DNA from: Candidatus Midichloria sp.
Lineage (GTDB): Bacteria > Pseudomonadota > Alphaproteobacteria > Rickettsiales > Midichloriaceae
Length of the DNA stretch: 64,000 nt
Direction of reading: 5' to 3'
NCBI GenBank assembly: GCA_030060845.1
Contig: CP094379.1
Coordinates: 255,737-319,736 of the forward strand
Shown one piece after another: positions 48,155-56,456 of the stretch; the first letter of the stretch is position 1; each line of letters begins with the position of its first letter. The position numbers were made by a program, and so were the translations under genes. Under the pieces are notes generated by a model that ran no database searches, was not told the origin of the DNA, and saw nothing but the letters and a program-made list of their open reading frames with translations.

Positions 48155-48816
48155 ACATTGAGCCTGAGATACCTAATAAAAGGAATAGAAGAGTGAATTT
48201 TATTAGATTTGATAAAAACCATTTATAAATGGAGAGGTATAGAATAGAGAGTTTATTTGCTAAGATTAAAACAAACTGTAGATTAGCTATGCGATTTGAT
48301 AAACTTCATACTACTTTCTTTAGATTTATTACTTTATCTCTTATTAAAACTTCAGGGTTGTTAATGGTTCTTACGTTCTTACCTATATTTTGCTTACCTC
48401 TCTTTCTAACGCTCCAGTTCCATGACAGTGCACTTTTATTGCAGTTGAGTCCATAAACACTATATCTATTTTCAATATCTTCTCCTGTTCTAAGGCGTAT
48501 AAAATCAGCCATAATAAACCATCTTCATTACGTTTTTTAAACCTGCTAATATTCGTATGCCAGAGACCATATTCTTTAGGGCAATCTCCCCCTCCAGGAT
48601 ACTGATATGCTTAGCATCTTCAGTATTGCACAAAAACATTATATTGACTAATTTTTGGGGCCTGCCTACAATGGGCGTCGTATGCTTTTCTATTATTGGT
48701 AATATCTCTTTGTTAAATAGATCTTCTGATATTTGATATAGACGATCTGACATTTTTTCCTTTTTAGATGATAGTATATCACAATCCTTTCTTGGTTCAA
48801 CCTGATTGCTAACACT
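48155..48816. mobile_element. IS5-family chimera with inverted halves (copy E)
   Basis: From about 48155 to 48364 the plus strand carries the transposase C-terminus (MERYRIESLFAKIKTNCRLAM) and the right end CTTCAGGGTTGTTAA. Directly after it, from about 48367 to 48816, the minus strand carries the N-terminal and middle part (MSDRLYQISEDLFNKEILPI, VFMDSTAIKV-type block) up to the left end AGTGTTAGCAATC at 48816. The two parts thus face each other and cannot encode one transposase. The element truncates the comM pseudogene on its left. Confidence 0.8.
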
Positions 48817-49165
48817 TACTAATTGGCAATTTCTGAGCTTGCTCCTGGTAGCAGAAAAAGATGAGATATTGGCTCATAATAATTTTTCTTATAAACGGAA
48901 ATTAGGCTAATATCCACACAGTTAATGGGAATAGAAAGAAACAGAGGACTTAAAAGAGCATTGGGTACATATGCATTTTCAGCTCAATATCAGCACAAAA
49001 TCCTATATAAATTAATGATGATATAATTAAGAATAGCTGGGTTAAGTACTATGAAATACCTCCTTAATTTGAAATGGTTTATCAAAACTGGTGCTGTGCA
49101 ATAAAAATTTCTAAATTTAATAATTACAGCATATGTACAACTTTGGGGAGGGGTATATAATGCAA
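48817..49165. other. No recognisable gene
   Basis: Short frames only, interrupted on both strands. A plus-strand piece near 48845-48900 (LAPGSRKR region) is not long enough to identify. Confidence 0.35.
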
Positions 49166-49169
49166 ATTA

Positions 49170-49598
49170 CTATTTAATTGATGTTTTAAAAGAGAGAGGC
49201 TGGATTATCCATCTCTTAAAAAGGTTATAATTAACAATGCTACTAGCTTTAAACTGACTGCAATAATAGTTGAAGATAAGGCTAGCGGTCAATAGATTAT
49301 TCAGGAAGTCACAGCAGACGGTCTTAATATTATTTAAATAACCAATTTGAAGTTTAGAATATAATGATTCAACTTTTGTTTCTTTTTGCGCAGATTGCTC
49401 TGGCAATTTATAAATTCCTACTTCGCACTTCCATTGCTTAAAAAGGGCTTTATATTGTTCGCCAAGAATCTTAAATTTCTTTTTAATTTTCTCTAAGCTG
49501 CTTGGAGTGATAGATAGCGCTAGGTTATGATTTTCATACGCAAAATCATCTTGAATTTCTGTTAAACTAAGACATAATTTTTGAGCTTTTATCCTCAA
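49170..49598 (-). CDS. Hypothetical protein, unrecognised
   Basis: A 142-codon frame with a TTG start at 49598; the frame remains open to a TAA about 20 codons further upstream. The composition is coding-like: the first half is charged and helical (SSLEKIKKKFKILGEQYKAL), the second half has more hydrophobic and aromatic residues and four cysteines. I recognise no family and see no signal peptide. It lies between an IS chimera and a truncated queD, so it may be the remains of a larger gene. No good ribosome-binding site is seen. Confidence 0.3.
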   Translation of the reverse strand: MRIKAQKLCLSLTEIQDDFAYENHNLALSITPSSLEKIKKKFKILGEQYKALFKQWKCEVGIYKLPEQSAQKETKVESLYSKLQIGYLNNIKTVCCDFLNNLLTASLIFNYYCSQFKASSIVNYNLFKRWIIQPLSFKTSIK

Positions 49599-49881
49599 AG
49601 CTCCGTCTGAATCAATAGTAGAAGGATAGTCATAAGAAGTTGAGTTTTATGCATTACCATAAGTGGTATTCTCTAAAAATATATAATGTATTAATATTAA
49701 GCTAGAATAAAGATAAGCGCTATCTCATTGTTAGTTAGTATGCGTTGAAATGCACAACTGCAACAAGTAATTTCTTATATAAATATGTGGAAAAGATTTA
49801 GTGGACTGAATTTATAATAACTAATAGTAAGAACTCTGTTGGAAAATTTTCTTAAAGGTTTTCTACTTTGGCATAACAATT

Positions 49882-50268
49882 TTAGGTCTCATATAGCCTA
49901 ATTTTTATACACTTAATTTCTGAGTCTTTAAGAAGTTGAGGGCATATATCGTAAAGTAAGTGTTTAGCCATATTTTCAGCAATTGGATTTTGGTTCATGT
50001 AGTATATTGTTTGTTTAATATAGCTACTTATTTGATCGCCAAAAACTTTATTAGAGAGATTTAAAATAGCATTATGATCCCAATTCTTGTCTAGCCAGCT
50101 TCCAAGCTTCTCTTTTATATCAGAAAAATCTATGACCATACTAATATCAGACAATTTCTTGGCTACAAAAGTTGTTTCAACAACGTATCTATGACCATGC
50201 AGTTTATAACAAGTTTTTGATAATTCATTTATTTTCTCATTAACATGATCTAACAGCTTGTAAAATTG
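49882..50268 (-). pseudogene. queD: QueD/6-pyruvoyl-tetrahydropterin synthase family, 5' truncated
   Basis: QueD makes carboxy-tetrahydropterin in queuosine synthesis. The frame reads TCYKLHGHRYVVETTFVAK, which contains the catalytic Cys and the zinc ligands HGH, then SMVIDFSDIKEKLGSWLDKNWDHNAIL (the conserved G-x-V-x-D-F ... L-D-H-x-x-L-N region) and NPIAENMAKHL, the P-T/x-x-E-N block. The N-terminal strand with the first zinc-binding His (F-x-A-x-H) is absent; the frame upstream reads LTKQFYKLLDHVNEKI and has no ATG, GTG or TTG start. It overlaps the zapA end. The lack of a start and of one zinc ligand makes it a likely pseudogene or an unusual form. Confidence 0.7.
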
Positions 50269-50269
50269 T

Positions 50270-50520
50270 TTAGTGAGCTCCTGATTTTATTTCTTCTGCA
50301 ATAGCTTTTGCTTTTATATCAGAAGAGTTCTTTGCTTTGATTACCTCATCTTGCAGTATTAATACAGTAATTAAAATAGCTTTAATATCCGTCAAGCCTT
50401 TTAAACTTGACTTAAAATGATTGATCTTATCATTAACTTCAGTTGCTAGCATCAATATCTTCTCTTTTTCCTCTGACTCAATTTTGTAGAGATAAATTTC
50501 CTATTTTTAAATCTACAATT
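50270..50520 (-). pseudogene. zapA: Cell-division protein ZapA-like, frameshifted start
   Basis: ZapA bundles FtsZ filaments. The open part has MLATEVNDKINHFKSSLKGL and then ILITVLILQDEVIKAKNS, which match the ZapA pattern L-A-x-x-V-x-x-K-I ... A-x-x-L-A-D-E-L helix. Upstream, IPIVDLKIGNLSL is in another frame and corresponds to the first beta-strands (V-x-I-x-I-x-G-x-x-Y/L). A one-base shift at about 50487 separates them, and no standard start codon precedes the first part. Its position after a coiled-coil gene is typical for alphaproteobacterial zapA. Either the gene is dead or a shortened protein from ATG 50455 is made. Confidence 0.55.
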
Positions 50521-50524
50521 GGGA

Positions 50525-50833
50525 TTAGCTTTTCTTCGATAGTGTATTTTTGAGTTGAGTTATAGGAAGATCAACATCGTAAGATGAGCTTCTATCCAGC
50601 AGTGCTTCAGGTGTTGGATTTTTATCTTTGCGTGATAGTTCTTGAATCTCTTGGCTTAGTGCATTATTGACATCTTCAAGTTTTTTTATTTCTTCTTTTA
50701 GGGCATTATTGATGCCTAGCAATTCCTCAATGCGATTTAAGGCTTCCTCTTTTTCTTTGATAGCTTGATTAATAGATTTTTCAAGATAACCTATAACATT
50801 AAATAAACACTTTTGCGCGCTTTTATCGTTCAT
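50525..50833 (-). CDS. Small coiled-coil protein upstream of zapA
   Basis: The 102-residue protein is predicted to form one long coiled coil: residues 15-70 are a regular heptad of Leu/Ile with many Glu and Lys (EKEEALNRIEELLGINNALK, then EIKKLEDVNNALSQEIQEL). It ends in a flexible Ser/Asp-rich tail. Alphaproteobacteria often have a small coiled-coil gene of this kind next to zapA, possibly assisting divisome assembly; this is context only. The ATG at 50833 is good and the divergent tat genes start about 100 bases away. Confidence 0.6.
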   Translation of the reverse strand: MNDKSAQKCLFNVIGYLEKSINQAIKEKEEALNRIEELLGINNALKEEIKKLEDVNNALSQEIQELSRKDKNPTPEALLDRSSSYDVDLPITQLKNTLSKKS

Positions 50834-50935
50834 AATGCTTTTCCCAGGATATTTTTGTAGTATAATTAAAATGCCTCGCAGTATACTTATTTTACGATAA
50901 AATATTAATAATTACAAATAAGAGCGATTTTTTGA

Positions 50936-51262
50936 ATGTTTAATATATCTTTTACAGAGCTAGGTGTTGCTGGCATTGTCGCAATATTAGTTTTTGGCCC
51001 TAAAGAATGTTTTAGCGCTTTAAAATACATAAGATATATAGGAATAAAATCTAAGAAAATTATCTCAAGCTACATAGGTCCTATTCAAGAAGAGCTAATG
51101 TATGTTAAAGATCATTTAATTAATCTGGAGGGTGAAATTCGACCTACTTATGATTTAGAAGATATAAAGGAAGAATTAAACAGCTTAAAAAAAGATGCCC
51201 AAAAAAACAGAAAAACTCGTAAGAAAAACATTCGAAGAGCATTATCAAGATCTAAAATTTAG
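50936..51262 (+). CDS. tatB: Sec-independent translocase subunit TatB (TatA/B family)
   Basis: TatB with TatC binds twin-arginine signal peptides; the pathway exports folded proteins. The 108-residue protein starts MFNISFTELGVAGIVAILVF with a single membrane helix, the conserved GPKE hinge at residues 22-25, and an amphipathic helix followed by a charged tail. The Glu near position 8 and the length fit TatB better than TatA. Its end overlaps tatC by 68 bases, an unusually long overlap. The dead cbb3 operon and complex I are among the typical beneficiaries of this pathway (Rieske and other cofactor proteins). Confidence 0.85.
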   Translation: MFNISFTELGVAGIVAILVFGPKECFSALKYIRYIGIKSKKIISSYIGPIQEELMYVKDHLINLEGEIRPTYDLEDIKEELNSLKKDAQKNRKTRKKNIRRALSRSKI

Positions 51263-51974
51263 AGTTATTTTAGCGGTTTTATGGTTTGTCCTCTGTACAG
51301 CAATTTGTTTTTTTATTGCAGAAGAAATATATAACATTTTAGTTGCTCCACTTGCCAAGGCCTTTAATTATAAAGAAGGACGAAAATTGATCTTCACAGG
51401 GCTTGCAGAAGGGTTAACCACATATATAAAGCTATCTTTGTATGCTGGGTTTTTCTTGAGTTTTCCTTTTATTATTGCACAAGTTTATCTATTTACCGCA
51501 CCAGGCTTATATAAAAAAGAAAAGGCGATTTTTTTATCTTATATAATATCTTCTACATTGCTTTTTGTGCTAGGTACAACAATGGTTTACTTTTTGGTGA
51601 TTCCGACTGCTTGGAGGTTTTTCCTAAGCTTTGAAAAATTTGGCTTTAATTCTAACTTACCAATTTTACTAGAGGCTAGAATTAGCGAATATCTTGATTT
51701 AATATTAGATTTAATAATAGGTTTTGGGTTAGCATTTCAATTGCCAATCATTCTTGTTATTTTAATTAGCATGGAAATTATTAAGGTAAATCATTTAGTA
51801 GAATTCAGGCGTTACGCTATAGTAATTATTTTTATTGTAGCAGCTATTCTAACTCCTCCAGATGTATTTAGCCAAATTATACTTGCACTTCCGCTTCTAT
51901 TATTATACGAAATCTCTATTATTTTAGGAAAGTTAATCAACAAGAAAAAAAATGTGGGACATAAAATTTATTAG
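51195..51974 (+). CDS. tatC: Sec-independent translocase subunit TatC
   Basis: TatC is the six-helix core of the twin-arginine translocase. The 259-residue protein has the cytoplasmic N-terminal FEEHYQDLKFR (family: F-x-x-H-L-x-E-L-R-x-R), in which the usual Glu is Asp. The first periplasmic loop has GLAEGLTTYIKLS, and FLSFPFIIAQVYLFTAPGLY follows with the conserved P-x-x-x-x-Q-x-W/Y-x-F-x-x-P-G-L. VIVIIFIVAAILTPPD-type AAILTPPDVFSQ is near residue 215. Start ATG 51195 lies inside tatB, and serS starts 23 bases before the tatC stop, so tatB-tatC-serS form a compressed operon. Confidence 0.94.
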   Translation: MPKKTEKLVRKTFEEHYQDLKFRVILAVLWFVLCTAICFFIAEEIYNILVAPLAKAFNYKEGRKLIFTGLAEGLTTYIKLSLYAGFFLSFPFIIAQVYLFTAPGLYKKEKAIFLSYIISSTLLFVLGTTMVYFLVIPTAWRFFLSFEKFGFNSNLPILLEARISEYLDLILDLIIGFGLAFQLPIILVILISMEIIKVNHLVEFRRYAIVIIFIVAAILTPPDVFSQIILALPLLLLYEISIILGKLINKKKNVGHKIY

Positions 51975-53232
51975 AGAAAATCCAGAGGAATTTGTTCAAG
52001 CTATGCAAAAGCGAGGAGAAGCAATTGATATTGCCCAACTACTTGCATTAGATACTTCTAGTAGGAAACAAAAGTCTCTTTTACAAGAATTGCAAAATAA
52101 AAGAAATCAGGTTGCAAAGCAAATAGGTATATTAAAATTAAAAAATAGCCCTATACCGCAAAGTTTATTTTTAGAAGCAGAAAAAATCAATAAGAAGGCT
52201 TCACTAATTGAGCAACAGGTTGTAGAACTAGAAGCAGGTCTACAACATCTACTTTGTAGTTTGCCAAATAATCTGTCAGCCGATGTTCTTCTTGGTAAAA
52301 GTGAAGAGGATAGTGTAGTTATAAGGAAGGTTGGAAATATTAAGCAATTTGACTTTATACCTAAACAACATTTTGATATTGATAAAAGCCAAATGGACTT
52401 TGAAAGGGCAGCTGAAATTTCTGGCTCTCGATTTGTAGTTTTGAAAAATGATTTGGCACTAATAGAAAGAGCATTAATAAATTTTATGCTGGATCATCAT
52501 ACTCAACATTTTGGGTATACTGAATTTTCTCTGCCTTATATGGTAAATGAAAAGTCTATGTTTGGTACCGGTCAGTTGCCTAAGTTTGCTGAAGACTCTT
52601 TTGAGACTAAAGAAGGATTTAGGCTAATACCAACTGCAGAAGTACCATTAACTAACTTGGTTGCAGATCAGATAATCGAAGAACGGCACCTACCACTTAG
52701 GATGACCGCTCATACACCTTGTTTTAGATCAGAAGCTGGAAGCGCTGGTAAAGACACTAGAGGAATGTTAAGGCAACATCAATTTCATAAAGTAGAATTA
52801 GTGAGTGTAGTAAAACCCGAAGAGGCAGAAAGTGAATTAGAACGCATGACTTCAGTAGCTGAGAGTATTTTACAAAAATTAGAATTACCATATAGAGTTA
52901 TACTTTTATGTTCTCAAAATATGGGATTTTCTGCAAAAAAGACTTATGACATAGAGGTTTGGTTACCTGGGCAAAGTTGTTATCGTGAAATTTCTAGCTG
53001 CTCTAATTGTGGTGATTTTCAAGCGCGCAGAATGAAAGCACGCTATAGAGCTGAGAAAAGTAAACAAGTCATTATTCTACATACGCTTAACGGATCTGCT
53101 TTAGCTGTTGGAAGAACTATGGTGGCAATTATAGAAAATTATCAAAATGAAAATGGTGACATTATCATTCCAAAGGTGTTACAAAGTTATATGAACAATA
53201 AAACAATAATCAAGGCTAGTAAAAATGGATAA
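51952..53232 (+). CDS. serS: Seryl-tRNA synthetase
   Basis: The class II synthetase charges tRNA-Ser. The 426-residue protein begins MWDIKFIRENPEEFVQAMQK and has an N-terminal antiparallel coiled coil (about 27-100, QKSLLQELQNKRNQVAKQIG), which grips the long variable arm of tRNA-Ser. The core shows motif 2 (TPCFRSEAGSAGKDTRGMLR, about 262-281, with QHQFHKVEL following) and motif 3 (LNGSALAVGRTMVAIIENY, about 385-403). Serine contacts in the TAE loop (IPTAEVPLTN, about 226-235) are present. It is the third gene of the overlapped tat-serS run; the dead RDD gene overlaps its end by 8 bases. Confidence 0.96.
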   Translation: MWDIKFIRENPEEFVQAMQKRGEAIDIAQLLALDTSSRKQKSLLQELQNKRNQVAKQIGILKLKNSPIPQSLFLEAEKINKKASLIEQQVVELEAGLQHLLCSLPNNLSADVLLGKSEEDSVVIRKVGNIKQFDFIPKQHFDIDKSQMDFERAAEISGSRFVVLKNDLALIERALINFMLDHHTQHFGYTEFSLPYMVNEKSMFGTGQLPKFAEDSFETKEGFRLIPTAEVPLTNLVADQIIEERHLPLRMTAHTPCFRSEAGSAGKDTRGMLRQHQFHKVELVSVVKPEEAESELERMTSVAESILQKLELPYRVILLCSQNMGFSAKKTYDIEVWLPGQSCYREISSCSNCGDFQARRMKARYRAEKSKQVIILHTLNGSALAVGRTMVAIIENYQNENGDIIIPKVLQSYMNNKTIIKASKNG

Positions 53233-53785
53233 TAAGAAATTATTGGATAACTTTGAATATGCTTTGTTTAATCGAAGGATATTTTCTAGTACGATAGATG
53301 TTTTGATCGTTACGGTGATATTAACACCTATTACTCACTTATTAGATTTCTTTCTGTATAATAATAAAGGTCTGGCTGTTACGATAGGCGAATTTTCTAA
53401 GTATAGAAATAATACTGTAAGTTCTGAAGAATTATGGCAATTTTTAAGTGAGAATCATATATTAACTAAGTACTTTTTGTCCAGTTTGTATTGTTCTTAA
53501 TAATAGACTTATTTTTGTTGGATTTTGGAGTTATAGAGGTCAAACTCCAGGCAAAATGATTACGAGATGCAAGATAGTTAATGCTAAATCTGTAGCAGCT
53601 CTAACAATAAAGCAATGTATAATAGATTTTCTTCCTATATTCCTTCAACACTCTTATTGTGTATAGGTTTTATTATGGCTTCTTTTACAAAAAGAAAGCA
53701 AGGCTTACATGATATGATTGCAAATACTGTAGTGATCCTTGATGAGAGACAGAACGGTGCTAAATCTCTAAAAATGCTAATTTAA
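53225..53785 (+). pseudogene. RDD-family membrane protein, frameshifted
   Basis: The first 91 codons from ATG 53225 encode an N-terminus with the RDD signature region (FNRRIFSSTIDVLIVTVILT, where family members have an A-x-R-x-x-A-x-x-x-D motif) and a first membrane helix. A shift at about 53490 is followed by RGQTPGKMITRCKIVNAKS with the T-P-G-K-x-x-x-x-x-x-I-V block, then LTIKQCIIDFLP. After another change comes FIMASFTKRKQGLHDMIANTVVIL, the conserved F-x-x-R-K-Q-G-x-H-D-x-x-A-x-T-x-V-x end. Only two shifts separate a complete family member, so the loss looks recent. The repeat at 53789 starts right behind the stop. Confidence 0.85.
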
Positions 53786-53788
53786 TAG

Positions 53789-53954
53789 GATAAGAAGAGA
53801 GTAGCAAGTTTGAGGAGAGAGAGTTTTGCAAGGAGCTAAGTGTTGAGATAGATTTGCTTAAGAAATATATACTCAACATGAAGAGATGTATCATAACTTA
53901 CATTTTATACCCTAGATAATTTCTGCCAGATGTAAGAAGAATGAGAGAGAAGAA
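53789..53954 (+). repeat. Dispersed 166-bp repeat, copy 3
   Basis: It is the reverse complement of 764-928 with only isolated differences, and a diverged relative lies at 22530-22665. It begins 4 bases after the stop of the RDD pseudogene and ends about 60 bases before the IS982 copy. Origin unknown. Confidence 0.75.
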
Positions 53955-54009
53955 GATTAATACCAACTCACAAAGTGTTAAGGAGAAGGAAAATTAAAGT
54001 TTTCTGGAT

Positions 54010-54705
54010 TACTGATCATCATTCTATACTTTTATTTATCACCTTACAAAGATTTTAAAAATTATTATCTATGTCATTTATCATGTAGATATAGAGGATA
54101 TTTCAAATTACCAAGCTACAACAGAACAATACAATTATGGTCAAGATTAATATTACCGCTAACCATAATGTTACAGTTAATTTAAGGGAGATTATACAGG
54201 TATCATTGATTTTACTACATCCGCAATATGCCATGGAAACCATACAAACAACAACTGAGTATTTGGCAATATAACTAAATTAAGTATGAGTAGTTATGGA
54301 TGGTATTGCAATTAATAATAAAGGCAACGGTAGTGACATATCAACAGCTTGCTCTATCCCTCAGGGTTTTACAAAAGGCAAAATCTTTGGCAGTAAAGAA
54401 TACTTATTGAAGAATTTATTTACTAAACTTTATAATCAGGGATTACGTTTATTGACAAAAATCAGGAAAGATATGGAAAACCATTTACTTGCGATAGAAA
54501 ATACTGCTTAAAAAAAGATCATTAGTTGAATCAGTGTTTAATATTCATAAAAAAGTCTATGAATTTTGAACATACAAAACATAGAGCTTCACTAAACTTC
54601 TTAGTATATATCTTAGCTTGTGTTAATGTTTATAATATTAACAAAACTATCTTTAATTCACCTCTTTTGAAGCATTCTTCTAATCTTTTATCCTAAACTT
54701 GTGTT
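54010..54705 (+). mobile_element. IS982-family transposase, degenerate
   Basis: The plus strand spells an IS982-type DDE transposase in pieces: KNYYLCHLSCRYRGYFKLPS (the R-x-x-F-P-x-L-x-S-Y-N-R-F region equivalent) near 54060-54120, then YNRTIQLWSRLILPLTIML. GKIFGSKEYLLKNLFTKLYN at about 54380-54440 corresponds to the G-D-K-G-Y-I block, with Asp replaced by Ser. LTKIRKDMENHLL follows, and after a one-base insertion SLVESVFNIHKK at about 54515 contains the last catalytic Glu. The end is AACTTGTGTT. Stops in the first half make it inactive. The last 270 bases are repeated at 12835-13098. Confidence 0.75.
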
Positions 54706-54948
54706 TATAGTATCCATCACTAAGGCAGAAGATCTGTCACATTGCCAACTCGCTTTAGGTAGCTTATGTAGAATGCACTTCCTCTATTCCATAGAATGCT
54801 TTAAACTATAGCATTTCTCAGAAGAAACAGTACAAGGAGCGAGAGACGCAGCGTACAACATACTAAGGAATGCAAAGCGATGAGGTAAAAGTATTAGAGG
54901 TTCATGCTAAATGATGGTTTTCAATGGAAGCATCGTAGATGAAAAAGA
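54706..54948. other. No recognisable gene
   Basis: A plus-strand piece near 54815-54885 reads EETVQGARDAAYNILRNAKR before a stop; this is short, has no start and I do not recognise it. The rest shows nothing. Confidence 0.3.
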
Positions 54949-54985
54949 AAAAAGCCACGGAAACTTTGTTAATTCATGGCTTTTT
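54949..54985 (-). terminator. Rho-independent terminator of the beta-barrel gene
   Basis: On the minus strand AAAAAGCCATG and CGTGGCTTTTT pair as an 11-bp stem (one G-T pair) around a 15-nt loop, followed by further T. It lies 16 bases after the stop of the outer-membrane protein gene. Confidence 0.85.
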
Positions 54986-55000
54986 ATATTTAGCAAATGC

Positions 55001-55780
55001 TTAGAAAACAAATCTAACACCAGCGCTTATGTTATGAGCGAGATTTTTTGCTTTAAATTTAGCAGAATACTCACCACCTGCAGATACTGACGCTGGTAAT
55101 TTTGTTTCAGCTTTAGGTAAAGTTTGAATAGCATAAGCTAATTCTAAACTAACTTGATTGTTGACTTTATAAGCAACACCAAGTGTTCCACCAAAAGCAA
55201 AAGATTTTTTAGTTGCTTTGCTGCCTACTTTTAATGCAGCATCATCTATGTTTCCAATAGTACCAATAACTGCGTCAACACCTTTAGCTTTGATACCTTC
55301 TACTTCATAAGTTCTAGAACCATAGCCTAAACCAACACCAATAAATGGAGTAAAGGCAGAAGTATTTAAGAAGTCATAATAAAAGTTAGCTAAAACATTC
55401 CAAGACTTAGAAAGTTTTAGTTTTGGAGCAGCATTAACTTTAGTAGCTCCTACAAGCTCTTTATCATAAATATTTTTTTGATCAAAGTTGTATTGGAAAG
55501 ATAAAGCTGTTCTGAATTCATCAGAAATTATATAACCAAAAGAACCAGTAACAAAAGGACCCTTTGGAGTACCTTTTAGATCAACACTTGATTCAGCAGC
55601 AGCATCAGCTGTTGCTTTAGCTGGTGCCTTAGCTATATATTTAAATAAATCAGCTTTAACTTTACCAGGAACCATTTGGTAACCGCCGTTTAAGCCAATA
55701 TACATACTGCCAGGAGCAGCAAAAGCAGAAGATGCAGAAATTGCAGCAGCTGCAAAAGCGATTAAAGAAATTTTTTTCAT
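55001..55780 (-). CDS. Outer-membrane beta-barrel surface protein
   Basis: This is a porin-like or adhesin-like surface protein. The 259-residue precursor has a clear signal peptide (MKKISLIAFAAAAISASSAFA, cleavage after residue 21). Alternating beta-strands with aromatic ends follow, such as GSMYIGLNGGYQM, GPFVTGSFGYIISDEF, WNVLANFYYDFLNTS, AFTPFIGVGLGYGSR and NQVSLELAYAIQTL. The C-terminus SAGVRFVF ends in Phe, the signal for Bam-mediated insertion. The shape fits an eight-stranded barrel of the OmpA-like/rickettsial surface-antigen group. A strong promoter, a leader of about 100 nt and a strong terminator suggest a highly expressed single gene, probably the main surface antigen in this window. 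Codon use looks cleaner than in the debris around it. Confidence 0.85.
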   Translation of the reverse strand: MKKISLIAFAAAAISASSAFAAPGSMYIGLNGGYQMVPGKVKADLFKYIAKAPAKATADAAAESSVDLKGTPKGPFVTGSFGYIISDEFRTALSFQYNFDQKNIYDKELVGATKVNAAPKLKLSKSWNVLANFYYDFLNTSAFTPFIGVGLGYGSRTYEVEGIKAKGVDAVIGTIGNIDDAALKVGSKATKKSFAFGGTLGVAYKVNNQVSLELAYAIQTLPKAETKLPASVSAGGEYSAKFKAKNLAHNISAGVRFVF

Positions 55781-55866
55781 AATAAATTATCCTATTTTTT
55801 TGTTTATTAATCATAAATTGTTATTAATGAGTGGAGATCTCAGAAATACAATTTATGGCTGAGGTA

Positions 55867-55894
55867 ACTATAATATTTTTATCAATGTGGTCAA
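55867..55894 (-). promoter_or_regulatory. Strong sigma-70 promoter of the beta-barrel gene
   Basis: On the minus strand TTGACC (55894-55889) and TATAGT (55872-55867) are 16 nt apart, each one base from consensus. Transcription would start about 80-90 nt before the ATG, leaving a long AT-rich leader. Confidence 0.65.
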
Positions 55895-56034
55895 ACTAAT
55901 AATACTATAAATCTGTAAAAAAGACTTGATAGTTGCTTTTTTGCAACAGGCTTAAGTAATACTGAATTTCAACTTATGCGTTTGAATTTTATGCTATTTT
56001 TCACGAATAAAAATTATTATGGATATAGCTGTTT

Positions 56035-56422
56035 TTAATTCTTAACAAGCTTTAACTTATTGTTGGCAAAAAGTTTATAAAATCCTAAAAGAAGCAATAA
56101 ACATGGTAACATCCATAGCCAAGTAGTTTTTAATGAAAAAAGCTGATTTAGTAACATTTCTTCTCCGTAGGCATTCACCACATCATTAATAATCTGTTCT
56201 TCATTTCTTGCCTTGTTCTAATTCACTCCTAATAAACTCTCTCATAGCTATTGCAAAATTGGAGTTTGAATCATATACAGATTCTCCATTGCAACCTAAG
56301 CATTTAAGGCTTTTTATAATTTTATTCATTACTTTATCGCGTTCTATAAATCTATTATTAGCTATAGCACTTATTGTTATGAAAGAACTAGTTATTAGAC
56401 TTAAAATTAATAGCTTTGGCAC
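56035..56422 (-). pseudogene. ccmH: Cytochrome c maturation protein CcmH, single frameshift
   Basis: CcmH reduces apocytochrome c cysteines before heme attachment. From ATG 56422 the frame has a signal peptide (ITISAIA), then SLKCLGCNGESVYDSNS, which has the redox-active L-[KR]-C-x-x-C motif, and AIAMREFIRSELEQGKK before a stop near 56201. One base out of phase the text continues as EEQIINDVVNAYGEEMLLNQ, TTWLWMLPCLLLLLGFYKLF and a stop at 56035, which is the normal CcmH end with its membrane helix. A single-base shift is all that separates the halves, so a recent mutation, a sequencing error or programmed shift are options. Loss would match the decay of the cytochrome c oxidase genes. Confidence 0.85.
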
Positions 56423-56456
56423 GCTTTCATATATCCCCTTTATATCCTCACTTTCA

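Noticed and set aside
54815-54885. Possible C-terminus of a TnpB-like protein (GARDAAYNILRNAKR)
   Set aside because: Too short, lacks the zinc-finger cysteines expected just before such an end, and no upstream coding sequence was found.
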